19,982 nt of DNA, taken from NCBI GenBank assembly GCA_001929475.1, contig LXFE01000422.1:1562-21543 (forward strand), given 5' to 3'. The notes beneath the pieces were generated by a model that saw only the letters and a list, made by a program, of their open reading frames with translations, did not search any database and was not told where the DNA came from. This document shows positions 8,643 to 19,350 of this stretch, piece by piece. The position numbers and the translations under genes were made by a program. The stretch's first letter is position 1. Each line of letters begins with the position of its first letter. This DNA is from Neolecta irregularis DAH-3 (lineage: Eukaryota; Ascomycota; Neolectomycetes; Neolectales; Neolectaceae).

Positions 8643-9209
8643 CTATGTACCTGTTTCTTCTGTCTTTGGCCACCGGTCTTTGACTTCAAACATCTTTTTC
8701 TTCATTGCCATTCGTTCTAAAGGATCTTTTGACTGATGTCCAAATGTAAATGCATTACCACACCAGTCGACAGTTGCAGTTGCCATGCCCAATCCAAACA
8801 TCCCGCCGAAAACTCCCCCAATTGATCTTCCTAAGCAGGTGAATTTTGCACTATTCTCCAAGAGCGAACGTGTTAGACCGCAAAAGAATCCGGCTACACA
8901 GCCACCAAAAAAAGGATTCCACGAGTCATCTTTTTCTCGCAGATTCGCAGAGGCAGCTTCCACGAATGAGAAGGCGCCACCCATGATGCCTGGACATGAG
9001 CTTGCAATTGTTTTAAAACCACCTAGCAGCAATATGGGTCTTCCGGTTCTCCGGAAAACACCCCATGGGCCGGCAGAATGTGTCTGCAGCGAAGTGAGGA
9101 CAGCGGAATATGTGAGACCGACTGCGGAGCCCACCAAAGCGGACTGTGTAGCGATTGAAACGGCATCCCTGGGCCTGTAGGGCGGAGGGATAGTGAGCTG
9201 GGGAGTCAT
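8643..9209 (-). CDS. NDUFA11: Complex I subunit NDUFA11/B14.7-like (Tim17 family)
   Basis: Accessory membrane subunit of mitochondrial NADH:ubiquinone oxidoreductase, related to Tim17/22/23. The frame from ATG 9209 reads MTPQLTIPPPYRPRDAV, then hydrophobic segments, GPWGVFRRTGRP and the diagnostic SANLREKDDSWNPFFGG. Exons 9023-9209 and 8643-8989 (177 aa). The 33-nt intron (8990-9022, GTGGTT...TCCAG) is a multiple of three and stop-free, so the frame is open either way, but removing it restores the ungapped LLLGIMGGAFSF block. A second possible 39-nt in-frame intron lies at 8831-8869, which would leave GLTRRSIGG and a 164-aa protein; this is less sure. Another ATG at 9263 would overlap the divergent UBP2 start, so 9209 is preferred. 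Tim17-family import proteins are the main alternative. Confidence 0.75.
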   Translation of the reverse strand: MTPQLTIPPPYRPRDAVSIATQSALVGSAVGLTYSAVLTSLQTHSAGPWGVFRRTGRPILLLGGFKTIASSCPGIMGGAFSFVEAASANLREKDDSWNPFFGGCVAGFFCGLTRSLLENSAKFTCLGRSIGGVFGGMFGLGMATATVDWCGNAFTFGHQSKDPLERMAMKKKMFEVKDRWPKTEETGT

Positions 9210-9261
9210 GGACAAGGAAACAAGGGCAGGCAGTCGGAGTTTGTTCAGGTTTTGACAGTAC
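9210..9261. promoter_or_regulatory. 52-bp divergent gap between NDUFA11 and UBP2
   Basis: The two start codons face away from each other with only 52 bp between. The gap is purine-rich on the plus strand and holds no TATA box. Either transcription starts inside the coding regions, or UBP2 begins at a later ATG such as 9292. Confidence 0.5.
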
Positions 9262-12200
9262 ATGATGGCCAGTGCCGACCAGCTGAGCGACATGCCGGAT
9301 CCACGGCTGGGAAAAAGTCCGCCGCGCCTGTTTCTTGATCTTCTTTTCCATCCGACTGGCTCTGGATTGCTTCCGTCGTTTAGAAACAACCACCAGTCGG
9401 ATGCTGTTGCAACCTCCTATCCGCCATTCAACCACATCCACCATTTCTTGCTCAAAAGCTCAAGTCAGTCAAAGGAGAACCACGGCGTTGTTGAAGCCAT
9501 CTGCAAGAAATGCCACACCCATATTGCGATATTTTCCAGGCTGCAGGATCCGCAGAAGAATATGTGTCCCAGTGACCACTCCCATCTCCACCACCTGCAC
9601 TATCTGGAAGACGATTACAAGGTAAAGACAAATACCGAGGACTTTGTGATTTTTGAATCGTTGTCATGGATCTGCTGCGTCTGCTCTTACCGCATTACAA
9701 TCGAACTCTTCCTGCCGGTTATCCCCGCAAAGCTAGTCAAGGAAGAGAAGGTATCCAGAAAGAAATGGACACTTGGCAAAAAGTCAAATAATACCGTCTT
9801 CGAGTCGTGGTCTCAGATTATTCAACATATAGACGCTGTGCTGGAAGGCAGGCCTGAAGTCAAAAATGGAATTAAAGAAACCACTCTCGCTAAAAAGTTC
9901 TCTGCCGAGACAGCAAAGAGTTTGATGGGATATATGCACCATTTCTTTAGCGAAGGGAGGTTTTTTCCCCCTGAATTGGACGAAATGGATCCACTGTATG
10001 CTACTCTTCGTGATCGACTGGAGATCATTCAATGGGAACTGAAAGTCGCCGCTATGGAAGGCTATAGTCTGTTGGGTATAGTGCTTATTTTTTCAATGCT
10101 AAACTGTAGATGACAAGAATTCCAAACAGCCTCTTCAAGAACTCCAATCAGCCCATAATGCTATCAAGATAGTACTTGGTGCATACACTTGTATACCTGC
10201 CTCTTTATTGTTCCTGTATGCTGATTATTTTAGATAACAAGAGGCACGCTTCTCTTGATCAGAAACATACACCCGCCTATACATCCCTCGGAATCACTAG
10301 TGACGTGGCAGACGATCTTGTAATCGAAGCCTATGATCGGCAAGAGCAAGAGTGCCCTAATGATCAATATTTTGAATACCTTGTCGAAATAGCTGATCGT
10401 CGTCGGACTGAACAGATGAATTTGCATATCGCCAAACTCAAAAGTCAAGGTCGTTTCACGAGCAAGGACCTCACAGACGCATACGCGGCTTTGCAGGTGC
10501 CTGAATATATTGACGATGACTCAATCATTGGAATCTTTGGCGTTAGAATTGAGGATGATTCAAAGAAAAGTAGAAAGTACATCGATGCGTTGATTCTTAT
10601 CAGTCAGTCGCGGAAAAGTGCCAGCATTGATGCATTTTTGTCGGATCAAGGATTTTCTCGTGCAGGGCCAGCGGCGATGGATTCTACTACGGCCTACAAC
10701 TTATTTGGCGTATTATCTAATGTTGAAGATTGTTACCTCGTGACCCTGTACAAGTCAATTTGTAGCGAGCAGCCATCGAGGAAAGATGAGTTGTTTCAGG
10801 CACTTACTGTGATTGCAGAAGAAAGGCGTAGTGCTTATTTGAAAGAAGAGCTCAAAAAGAACCGGCCGAGTGTGTCTTTCAAGAACAGTCCTACGCAAAT
10901 GACTTTGGAGCAAGCACATCGAAAGTTTGGGGTTACATCTCAGAATTATGTCGAAGACATTCTACGCGAAACAGTTAATCAGACTGTAAGACTTTATATG
11001 GTCTGTCTTGATAATCTAGGTCAGCGACTCTACACTTACTCCTTCTCAACGTGAAGAATACAAAAAGGCTGTTCGTGTGATCTATGATCATACCAACGCA
11101 GACTGGCTACGTATGTTACTTGACGAGCATGAAATTACTTCTCCAATAACCGCATCTAATGATTGCCCTACTGGCCTCAAAAATATAGGTATGTTGTTTC
11201 ACGACACGAAAACTTACTCTACCAGGAAACACTTGTTATTTCAACAGTCTCTTTGTATGTTTTGTCTTTGTTTCATGAACTGAATGCAAGCAAGTTTACT
11301 TGACCATCAACCAATTCCGAGATATCATCGTCAATTTTGATCAACACGAAGATACCAATCTCCCGGAAAACAAGGTTTTGACTCCTGATCTAGTGCCAAA
11401 ATACAAGATACTTGCTGTGAAGCCGCGTAAGACCTTCAATATCTTATAGAAGCTCACTTTAGTCATGAAAGATCTTCAAAAATTAGTTCGTGAACTTATA
11501 TCTACGGATGCACCGTCTTCTACTCCAACAAGGCAGATGATCAATCTTGCCATGAAAGATGAGATAGTTCTCCCACCATCCCCTGTTTTTTCACCTACTC
11601 AAGTCCCTTCACGGAAATCAAGTTTTCGCAAAGGCGGTGTTCCAATGTCACGCGATGTTCCCTCTCACAAGTTTGAGCCTCTCAAGCTGTCTGTGTCCCC
11701 AAAGGATAAAGAACTGGCCTCTGATTGCATGGAAGGTTTGTGGTCTTTTATCTTTCAAGACTTTTGATCAACAGATGTCATCAATTCTTCTTTGGAGGAC
11801 AAGATGGACATTGATAATCCGAAGGAAGTTGACCCGCTTCCCTCCCCAGTAGATCTCGCCAATTTACCAGAATCAGATACAGCCAATCAGTCTTCATCAG
11901 CTCCACTCCAGACTCCTTCCACCACTACAGCTGACCTTTTTGAAGGAAGCGATATCGAAATGAAATCACCCACAGCTAATTTCGAAGGCGACACTTACTC
12001 GGAAGTAGTTAATATGAGCCCTAAACGAAAACGTTCGCCTCCTCCAGTTCCCCCCAGGCCCAAGCAACAGGGTTTCCGACGGAGATCTACCTTCAATGGA
12101 CAACAGGATGTACATGAACTTTTCGATTTCTTTTTATCGCGTATTCAGGGGACGTTAAAACCTTTAGGTCACGATAAGAAAAATGGCCAGATCGATTCGG

Positions 12201-13268
12201 TTACTCAGTGAGCTTTATCTGTAAGAAGCGTACTAATTCGCAAGAACATTTCAAGGATGGACTGCAGAGTATTTACGAGATCTCAAGAAAAACACGCAAA
12301 AGCGAAAAGACGAGACACCTTTCAAGTGTCTCCTGCCTCCTATATTGCACGGTGAACATGATGTTTACTCCTATCTAAACCTACATTTCGATCCCGAAAT
12401 AGTGGAACTCGATGGTGCCAAAGATACTCTCAAATGGCAGACCATAACTGAACTTCCACCTGTTCTTCAGATCCTTATTCAACGATCTGGATTTGACACA
12501 GCTACCCAAAGGTCGATCAAGTCTGATACGAACTTACAGATCAACAAAACCATCTATCTTGACCGGTATTTAGATCAGTCTGGGGATGATGCTATCTTTC
12601 GGCGTTTCACGACGTTGGAAATTAAAGAGGAGATCGAGAAGGTAGAAAATATGTTAAAAGAACTTGAAGATGAAGACGTAGTATCTCTATCGTTGTGCTT
12701 CATAATGGTATAGATTCGCGGAATTACGCCTACAGAAAATCTTAATCTTACAAAAGAATGGGCCGAGTCACTTGATGATCTCGTGGAGGTTGATCCTCAA
12801 ATTATTGAGACCTTTCGAAAAGCGTCACAATATATTAAAAATGAAATTGAAAGTCTGAATCCCTTGTATAATATAGTTGACGTTTCAGATCTCAAGAAAA
12901 AGATTCAAGATTATCGATCTGAGATTGATAAACTTTTCGTTAATATGAAGGGACATGAATACCGTATCCATTCTGTAGTCATGCATAGAGGTAATTTGTT
13001 ATGTGTATTCTCCGCTTAGAGAGTAGGAACACCAACGGCGGGGCATTATTGGGTCTACATTCACGACTTTCAAACCTCGAATTGGAGAAAGTATAACGAT
13101 GATGTTGTGACTGAGGTCACAGAAAGTCAAGCTCTTGGGAGTAATGATGGGACGCCATATCTGTTGACCTATGTCGAAGCAAATAAAGCAGAGGTAATTA
13201 CTCGTGCTGTTTATCGAGAGATGGGAAAGCAATGGGATAATTCCTCTTCGGAAAGTAGCAATGTTTGA
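9262..13268 (+). CDS. UBP2: Ubiquitin carboxyl-terminal hydrolase, Ubp2 family
   Basis: Cysteine deubiquitinase; in yeast Ubp2 trims K63-linked chains and counteracts the ligase Rsp5. Eleven exons: 9262-10075, 10110-10190, 10234-10985, 11020-11188, 11226-11254, 11291-11426, 11463-11735, 11775-12207, 12245-12677, 12714-12990, 13027-13268; 1212 aa. An N-terminal half with Cys pairs (CKKC, CCVC) leads to about four RPT-type repeats (YTSLGITSDVADD, AYAALQVPEYIDDD, AYNLFGVLSNVED, AHRKFGVTSQNYVED). Catalytic Cys609 is in GNTCYFNSLF, QQDVHE is at 861-866, and the His box is GHYWVYIHD (H1139) with WRKYND after it. Within the catalytic domain is an insert with basic and PxxP stretches (SPKRKRSPPPVPPRPKQQ) and a long coiled region before the His box. 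Introns are 34-43 nt. Intron 2 could start at 10179 instead of 10191, removing 4 residues. The start may also be ATG 9265 or 9292. Confidence 0.93.
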
Positions 13269-13501
13269 AAAAATAGAGGATGGGAGGTTTGGCGTTTTGT
13301 AAATTATCACTTCGTATAATATGATGAGGGGACAGCTCTTGATGAGTGACATTGACGAAATAAAAAAACCTTTTATTACGCATACCTTGAAAATTGTCAC
13401 TGGTGACTTGACAAAACATCCAGAAAAAATAGAAACCAACAAAACACCGCTAATAAAACAAATGACCAAGATCAACCAGAAGTAAAGTACAGAGCTGTCC
13501 C

Positions 13502-14525
13502 TTAAAATTCAACAAATCCCAAATTAAGATACTTTGACCAAAAGTCTTCTTCCTGGATAGAGCCAGGTTGATTAACATATTCAAATGGATCACAATTAGT
13601 ATTGGAGATTTGAGTATTTCCAATATCCTGGTAAATTGTGTTGGCGTTCACGATAAGGCTAATCTGAGACATGTAAATTAAACTATCCACGTCCAATTCT
13701 GAATTGGCGAATGAAGAAATGGTAGGAGGTTTATTGAAAGAAGCAGGAGTTTCCCAAGTCTGAGTTGATGGCGGCGATCCCGATGTTTGTTTGGATATGC
13801 ACTCGGCAGGGAAAGACACGTCCTTGCGTGTTGGAACAATCATTGCAGCCGAATTAGACGGGATTCCTGGACCGGACAGGATTTCTGCGAGTTCTTTGTG
13901 CATTTTATATTGCTGGTACTGCTGTGATGGAGCGACTGCCATTTGCTGGATGTGTGTGTCGTACACGGTGGTGAAACTGCCAATATCAAAGTCTGATCGA
14001 CTAGGTAGTCTTCGACCGGCCCGGCAAATGGATTGGTCAGATGGGATCCGGACGTGGCTTGTACGACGGCGTTGAGGATCTGAATAAGGATGAAAGCGAG
14101 CAAGAGGAGGGAACTGAGCGTCGACTTGTGCTCGAGCAGGTTTAGTATCTAGGCCCTGGAACAAGACGAGTTCTCTGACTGCATCGCGGCCTATAGTTCT
14201 GTCGATGTAATACGCATCAAAAGCGGTGTCAAATTGCGGGTTGTCGGTTTTGAGATGGCTGAGTGAACTAAGATGGGCTTCAAACCGCGGATCGATTTCC
14301 TCGTAGACAAGATCATCTCTGACAGCCTGCTCTGTGATTCTTAGACGTTTTCCAGTGTACTGGAAATGCTGTGGCAAGTCAGAAATGGCTGATACTGAGT
14401 TTTACCAGCGTACTTGCCTCTTCTGCAGACTTACAGCGGGCCTCGAGACTGCGATCATGGCGGCGAGAAGCAGCGATAAAAGCGCGCTCTTTGTTTTCCC
14501 AGACCTTGCGAGTACTTATGGTCAT
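13502..14525 (-). CDS. Conserved fungal protein with WENKERAFIAASRR motif
   Basis: Function unknown. Exons 14406-14525 and 13502-14368, 328 aa. The N-terminus (MTISTRKVWENKERAFIAAS, then RRHDRSLEAR..SAEEASTLH) followed by TGKRLRITEQAVRDDLVYEE is a block I recognise from uncharacterised fungal proteins, where it is usually the most conserved part. It is rich in Arg and Glu and predicted helical. The rest is low-complexity, with a Gln/Tyr patch (SQQYQQYKMHKEL) and an acidic, aromatic C-terminus (EEDFWSKYLNLGFVEF). The intron (14369-14405, 37 nt) uses GTAAAA and a CTGAC branch; removing it makes SAEEASTLHFQYTGK continuous. A GCAAGT donor 12 nt upstream would also be in phase and would delete ASTL. 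It lies 96 bp downstream of VPS74 on the same strand. The name is descriptive only. Confidence 0.72.
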
Positions 14526-14621
14526 GGTGTGTGAAATCAAGAATAGGAATCAGATGCGGATCAAGATGGATGGTGGCACTTGACAAAAGGTGGCGCTGCG
14601 CCATTCCGTCAGTGGCGGTGA

Positions 14622-15818
14622 TTACTTAAGCACAGGAATTAAAGCATTGAAAACAAAACAAGACTCGGCAGAAACAGCTATCACAGCAAGCTCTCCAGAC
14701 GCGTAAACACTGCTGTCAGAATGGCGTGGATACAGCAGTTTACCCTGCAAAACACCAGCAACAACCTCCAGATGCAGTTCTTTATCCTTGTTGCCTTCTA
14801 CTTCCTCCTGCACCATCCGCCCCAGATTCTGCCCAACAGCTCCCCCGCCGATTTTGATCCCAAACGGCCACTGTGAATAGCTGCTCAGCAGTTCATCCAC
14901 CCGGCTAAACGCCTGTTCTCGAGCATCGTGGCTCAGATGTACAAGCGCATTCTCCAGGACATTTGCAGCGTAGGACGCACAAACCATCGCAACTGATCTG
15001 ATTGCCCGGAATGGGAGGTGTTCTGGAAGATATTTGGTGCCCGGGAGCGACACTTGGCGGGCAGTGCAAATAGTGAGAACACGGCGACGAATCTCGTCTT
15101 TGGCAGTACTATCAACGACAGGATGGGTCGCCATGTCAAACAATAGAAAGTTCTTCTTCTCTGTTCGAAGAATTCCCTTGTCCACTAGACCTTTTGCTAG
15201 CCGTTCTCGTACTTGCTTTAATTGGTATCCGATCTTCATCAGATTCCATGTTTCGCCTGCATTGTCAGACCCTTGATATGATTACTATAATTTACCGCTC
15301 ATCAGATCACACCAGGTGTTAATTGACAACTTTTCGCTTGCTTTGATCATCTTCAGAGCTTCGTCCAAGAGGACTTCGCCTGTGAGTTTCTCGTCGACAA
15401 GTTCGATTAACCGATCCGCGAGCGGGTATCGCTTCCTCGCATGGTCTTTCTGCATGGAAATTTTCCCCCGAAGGGCGAGCTCGATCAAAATGCATCCTCG
15501 AAGAGTGTACGATATGTTGTCGTTCCAAAAACTCAGATATCCCTATGTTGTCAAGCTGGGTGCCTGTAGGGGTGGTGCCTGCTTGTCCTTCAATCCAAGT
15601 AGCAGGATTTCCTCCATCATAGTGAGTGGAGCCTGCTTGGATCGTTCTTCTCCTTCTGCAAGGTCCCGGGGATCAAATGCGATATGATGGTCGCAGTCCC
15701 TGCGGGAGTCGGTGTTAATTAGCGATGGAGAAGCAGATGCAGAGAGCGTTTCGTCTGTATCGCCATTGGGATTGCTGCTATTATTTACTCGGCGGCGAGA
15801 AAGGCCGCCGGTGGACAT
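14622..15818 (-). CDS. VPS74: Vps74/GOLPH3, Golgi PI4P-binding glycosyltransferase sorting protein
   Basis: Peripheral Golgi protein that binds PI4P and retains glycosyltransferases through COPI. Exons 15579-15818, 15296-15542 and 14622-15256, 373 aa. An RRR cluster at residues 8-10 matches the COPI-binding arginines of yeast Vps74. The GPP34 domain runs from [16 protein letters not shown] (65-80), through GYLSFWND (W86, the PI4P-site Trp) and [15 protein letters not shown], to [27 protein letters not shown] and the [10 protein letters not shown] beta-hairpin (199-208), used in oligomerisation, are intact, and an R-x-x-R pair in PFRAIRS fits the phosphate-binding arginines. Intron 1 (15543-15578, 36 nt) is GC-AG and intron 2 (15257-15295, 39 nt) is standard. 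The N-terminal ~60 residues are Ser-rich and disordered. Retention of intron 1 would stop translation soon after residue 80. Confidence 0.93.
15543..15578 (-). other. GC-AG intron in VPS74 (36 nt)
   Basis: On the minus strand the junction is CAG|GCACCA ... ACATAG|GGA with a TTGAC branch site. It joins LGLKDKQ to GYLSFWND, matching human GOLPH3 without gap. The exon end contains no GT, so a GT-AG intron is not possible. Confidence 0.88.
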
Positions 15819-15954
15819 TGCAGGAGGTTGGGGTGATGGTTGGGATTAGTTACAGATGTGGAAACGGATTTAGTGGCAAGGCGCACCAAATACTATGCTC
15901 AAAAACAAAGACTACAACATGCACATCTTGCAATTTTGTTTACGAAAAATAGCA

Positions 15955-16486
15955 CTAGAGAGCTACAGGTTCAGTCAGCAGAGGAGACACAGATACCTTC
16001 AGCATGTTCCTCAATGTATTTGATAGCATCGCCAACGCTTTGTATTGCATCCGCATCCTTGTCCGGGATCTCCAGGCTAAACTCTTCTTCAATTGCCATC
16101 ACAACTTCGACAGTATCCAGACTGTCCAGCCCAAGGTCTTGGCTAAAACTTGATGTGGCCGAGAGCTATTGGGTAACTAAAAAGAAAGTGCGCGAGAAGA
16201 GAATTATTACCTTTTCAGGATTCTGCACTTTGTCGAATCCTGCACTGGGTCAGCAAAGGGCCTTTGGAACATTCTTTCACCTTTCAGAATATCAATTATC
16301 CTGTGGGTCAGCCCAGCCTCATGCATAAGCGACATACCTTTTCTCAATGTCACTCCGTGAGAGACCGCTTTCAGCAGAGTAAAATCGTATCGCACCAGTA
16401 GAGAATACAGTCCGAGGTTGTGCCAAAACTATAGGCCTGGAAATTCTCAAGAAGGATGATCGACAGGCGGTTCTGAGAAAAGACAT
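15955..16486 (-). CDS. ACP1: Mitochondrial acyl carrier protein (complex I subunit NDUFAB1)
   Basis: Carries acyl chains on phosphopantetheine for mitochondrial fatty-acid and lipoate synthesis; it also binds LYR proteins in complex I and in iron-sulfur cluster assembly. Exons 16338-16486, 16281-16300, 16211-16239, 15997-16165 and 15955-15962, 124 aa. Residues 1-~40 are an Arg/Ser-rich mitochondrial presequence ([18 protein letters not shown]). The core reads [23 protein letters not shown], then the DSL motif with attachment Ser81 ([19 protein letters not shown]) and IPDKDADAI. Two internal exons are only 20 and 29 nt. The last intron (15963-15996, GTATCT...CTGTAG, CTGAC branch) gives an EEHAEAL end; without it translation would run to TGA at 15971-15973 and end [10 protein letters not shown] (130 aa). 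The former looks more like the family. It is divergent to NDUFS8. Confidence 0.93.
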
Positions 16487-16600
16487 TTCGAGTTTTGACG
16501 AATGAAAATCCCAAGAGGTGGGCACCCGATTGCAAAAACTCCAAATCTGAAACTCCGACCTTGCAATCAAATGGGATCCCGCACAATTCAAACAGCCAAA
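16487..16600. promoter_or_regulatory. Divergent promoter shared by ACP1 and NDUFS8
   Basis: Start codons of the two complex I genes are 114 bp apart and point outwards. An 8-bp perfect inverted repeat, GATTGCAA (16528-16535) and TTGCAATC (16561-16568) with 25 bp between, sits nearly centred, 41 bp from the ACP1 start and 32 bp from the NDUFS8 start. No TATA box is seen. If NDUFS8 starts earlier (in-frame ATG at 16502 or 16571), part of this becomes coding. Confidence 0.6.
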
Positions 16601-17470
<870 letters not shown>

Positions 17471-17534
17471 GTAATAAAACGCTATGTAGGATGCACTTGC
17501 CGGGAATGACAGTAATACTATGCTCCAACACTTG

Positions 17535-19080
17535 TCATTCCTTTTCATAATCCAAGGGTTTTCCAATTCGACCTTCACGAATGTTGTTGTACTTGGATCT
17601 GGGATACCCGAGAATATTTCTTTCGGATGACTTCGATGGAATAGTTTCTTCGAATTCTTGGGACGTAGTTCCAATGATTGAATTTGGGTTATTTACCGGG
17701 TGATCACTAACCTTTAGCACTTGAAAATGGGGGTAGAGAAAGAGTTGTACCCAGAGGTCTCCCAGAACATTACTCCGCCGAGTTGATGGGACTTTACATA
17801 CTTCTACAAAGTTTGAGCGACTTTACCAGTTGGGAGAAAATACCGCTTTGTAACGTGTACATTCAGGAGTATCGTAAGAAACCATCATTCGCTTCTTTGG
17901 GTCATAGGACCAGCTTGCACAAGACTTTTCATCTATTGAAACTCAGCCAAAGGCATTCAAGATCACTGTACCGAAATGCTCCTCTGCACCTTCAAGAGGC
18001 AATACCTTGTAATCAAACACTCCGTTCTCCCAGCTGCCTTGGCCGACACCGGAGAAAGGGGTTCCAGGACCGTCGGTCTCCAGAAATGATCTTCCATAAA
18101 GGGGAGATCCTGGATGCTTAGTTCCTTGTACTCGAAGGAACCTATACCGAGGACTAATTTACTAGCAGGAACACCAGCATTGATGTATGCTTCAACGGCC
18201 TATAAATATAAATACTGGACTTTGGTAAATGGAATATACCTGATCTGTGTTGATTCCGTCTCCGTAAAGATTCGAAATATGACCTGCCTTTTGATCCCAG
18301 CTACCAGAATAATCATATCTAAGAACGATGAGAAATTTCCCTTCAAGAAGGGTTATACGCCATGAGATTCCAAAATGAGACGTACCGATTCATCTCCAGG
18401 ATTCGAAGTTTCTCGTAGTCTCGCTTTCCACAGGGAGCAGCAATTGTAAGGTACAGCTTTTCTTTTGACAACCCATTGAGACTGGCATAATCATCCAGAC
18501 GTTCTCTCGTCATCTTGAGCAATGAGACAAAATCCTGAGCTTCCTGGTCATTCTGAGGGTATTCCCAATCGACTGTCTGTCAAAGAGAAGAGCATAAAGG
18601 GATTTATCTTACTATCAAGGCCATCGAAGCCAACATCTTTCATGATACTGATAGCAGATTGAGCAAACTTTTCTCGTTTCCCCGGATCACCCACCATTGG
18701 AGCAAAGTTTGCGGAATAAGACCATCCTCCAATAGATAAGAGGACCTTCATATTTCGATTTTCAGTCTTCAATTTGAATATTTGCTTGACGCATCCGTAT
18801 GCATTGTCTCCAGTTTCATTCCACGAGTCTTCCGGATAATGCTACAATCTTAGAAATCTCGCAATATAAATGAAAAACTTTTTCCAAGTCTGACCAGCAA
18901 TCAGACAAATAAACTTCTCCGGTTTCTGGTCGTACATTTGCAAATGCATACAAAAGGAAATCCAGTTTATCAGCTGGAATCTCTTGCGGCTGGAAGTTTC
19001 GGCCGTATATTGCCCTATAATAATAAATTTCAGCTTTAAGAACACTGATACCAATTGACAAAATAGGCAAAGATATTCAT
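17535..19080 (-). CDS. GH18 chitinase
   Basis: Family 18 glycoside hydrolase that cleaves chitin with retention, using the substrate acetamido group. Exons (transcript order) 19052-19080, 18879-19014, 18613-18841, 18359-18572, 18240-18318, 18148-18199, 17972-18109, 17844-17932, 17751-17803 and 17535-17706; 396 aa. Hallmarks: [15 protein letters not shown] near the start, [10 protein letters not shown] (substrate site, 89-97), catalytic DGLDIDWEY with E135, [26 protein letters not shown], and [11 protein letters not shown] near the end. Intron 3 cuts the catalytic motif between DGLD and IDWE. No signal peptide or chitin-binding module is seen, so it may be cytosolic or leave by a non-classical route, as in some fungal subgroup A enzymes, unless an unseen first exon exists. 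All nine introns are 37-44 nt. The C-terminal ~50 residues after [10 protein letters not shown] are probably disordered. Confidence 0.93.
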
Positions 19081-19263
19081 TTCGCAAGCCCAATAATCTC
19101 TGAAAAGAATTTTCTTCGGGGCACACGATATCCCTTTATTACCCAGGGTAAGCCCGATAGTTATCTTAACATTCGAAACAAATAATTAATTGTGGCGCTT
19201 ATCCCAGACCTTGGATCCATTAAAATGAACTGCGGCAGTCATCCCAGATATTCGACACACTAA

Positions 19264-19350
19264 GGGTGCGTTTGGTGCGCGCCAAAATTTCGTAAAATGT
19301 GGCTTTTAATTCAGGCACGCGTTTGGTGCGCACCACACTTTGTAAATATA
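19264..19350. mobile_element. MITE-like terminus with 51-bp-spaced direct repeats
   Basis: TAA followed by GGGTGCGTTTGGTGCGCG at 19264 repeats the first nine bases of the 5656 MITE and looks like a Tourist-type end. GCGTTTGGTGCGCGCCA (19268) recurs as GCGTTTGGTGCGCACCA (19319), 51 bp further on, with similar bases after it. TTTGGTGCGCACCA is nearly self-complementary. I find no matching opposite terminus inside the window, so it is a fragment or a solo end. Confidence 0.5.

Noticed and set aside
11427-11449. A 23-nt intron in UBP2 (GTAAGA...TTATAG)
   Set aside because: Too short, and the frame fails. The 36-nt version ending at 11462 keeps the frame into MKDLQKLVRELI.
15316-15687. Plus-strand 123-codon frame over VPS74
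   Set aside because: It is antisense to conserved VPS74 exons.
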